The notes beneath the pieces are model-generated. The model did no database searches. It was not told the origin of the DNA and saw only the letters and a program-made list of their open reading frames with translations. DNA of 64,000 bases from Polaromonas sp. (lineage in GTDB: Bacteria > Pseudomonadota > Gammaproteobacteria > Burkholderiales > Burkholderiaceae_C): contig JAAFJR010000004.1 of the NCBI GenBank assembly GCA_013298945.1, positions 1-64,000 of the forward strand, in the 5' to 3' direction. How positions within the stretch are numbered: the first letter of the stretch is position 1; each line of letters starts with the position of its first letter. The translations under genes and the position numbers were made by a program. Below are positions 63,859 to 64,000 of this stretch, piece by piece.

Positions 63859-64000
63859 CACGCAGCGGCTTCAGCAAATCTCCCAATCCGTTGTGGTCAA
63901 TTTCTTGCATCAGCGCCAATAATCGGCCGATGTTGGATTTGGGGAAGCCTTCGCGGGCGAACCAGTTGAGGTAATTGCCAGGCAGGTCGGCAATCATCAC
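63839..64000 (-). CDS. DUF3820 family protein, C-terminal fragment cut by the window edge
   Basis: 53 codons read on the minus strand to a TAA at 63839-63841: ADLPGNYLNWFAREGFPKSN and LLALMQEIDHNGLGDLLKPL match the C-terminus of the short DUF3820 family. The N-terminus lies beyond position 64000. Function of the family is not established. Confidence 0.75.
   Translation of the reverse strand: MMIADLPGNYLNWFAREGFPKSNIGRLLALMQEIDHNGLGDLLKPLRANRSNS

Noticed and set aside
1-64000. CRISPR array, prophage, insertion sequence or rRNA
   Set aside because: No regularly spaced direct repeats, integrase, transposase or structural phage genes and no rRNA sequence were seen.

Overview
The window looks like a chromosomal segment of a betaproteobacterium of the order Burkholderiales, most likely Comamonadaceae. 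This rests on gene order (smpB / ratA-rnfH / DUF4124 / guaB-guaA; rimP-nusA-infB-rbfA-truB-typA; yejA-B-E-F) and on protein similarity recognised by eye; no 16S gene or database search was available. Base composition looks roughly balanced, with a clearly AT-richer island around the two histidine kinases (about 46.1-49.4 kb). Coding density is high and no gap exceeds 300 bases. The first 172 bases hold only a plus-strand terminator hairpin.

Layout. 0.2-4.1 kb (minus): small outer-membrane-type protein, LD-carboxypeptidase, a TadA deaminase fused to a haloalkane-dehalogenase-like domain, and a lone TupA-like tungstate/molybdate binding protein. 4.2-8.1 kb (plus): a ModE-like regulator and an IorA/IorB-type molybdenum hydroxylase. 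8.3-13.0 kb: PaiB-like protein with a small membrane protein, DadA-like amino-acid dehydrogenase, sterol-desaturase-family protein, retropepsin-like protease. 13.0-19.1 kb: guaA and guaB, separated by a HepT/MntA toxin-antitoxin pair, then DUF4124, rnfH, ratA and smpB. 19.1-21.4 kb: three bactofilins alternating with two small membrane proteins. 21.5-24.9 kb: EamA transporter, RNase II-type enzyme and HIBYL-CoA hydrolase, coupled by ATGA overlaps. 25.0-33.5 kb: typA and the nusA/infB translation operon. 33.7-39.9 kb: peptide ABC transporter (yejABEF) and a lipoprotein. 40.0-46.1 kb: fabI, a thioredoxin, BrnT/BrnA, purL. 46.3-49.5 kb: two tandem orphan histidine kinases. 49.4-53.0 kb: DUF1501/DUF1800 pair and ispD. 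53.1-62.4 kb: mfd, serB, PhnD-like protein, class V aminotransferase, PhoD phosphatase, dienelactone hydrolase. The right end has a chalcone-isomerase-like protein, a GNAT acetyltransferase and a DUF3820 fragment cut by the edge.

The most striking feature is not a single gene. A roughly 45-bp element (core GCCGGCGTATTTATTGCC, followed by an AT-rich GCTAT...ATAGC hairpin) occurs about 15 times. Eight copies are intergenic and lie at the 3' ends of genes. Seven lie in frame inside protein genes: the outer-membrane-type protein, tupA, the HIBYL-CoA hydrolase gene, truB (degenerate), yejF, purL and ispD. In one reading frame the element carries a stop codon, and all three genic copies read in that frame have changed it to a sense codon. 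In ispD the copy encodes the conserved G-x-x-R segment. A second, dRS3-like inverted repeat occurs four times, and three of these are in frame inside purL and yejF. This resembles the protein-coding palindromic elements of Rickettsia and is the main candidate for an undescribed system here.
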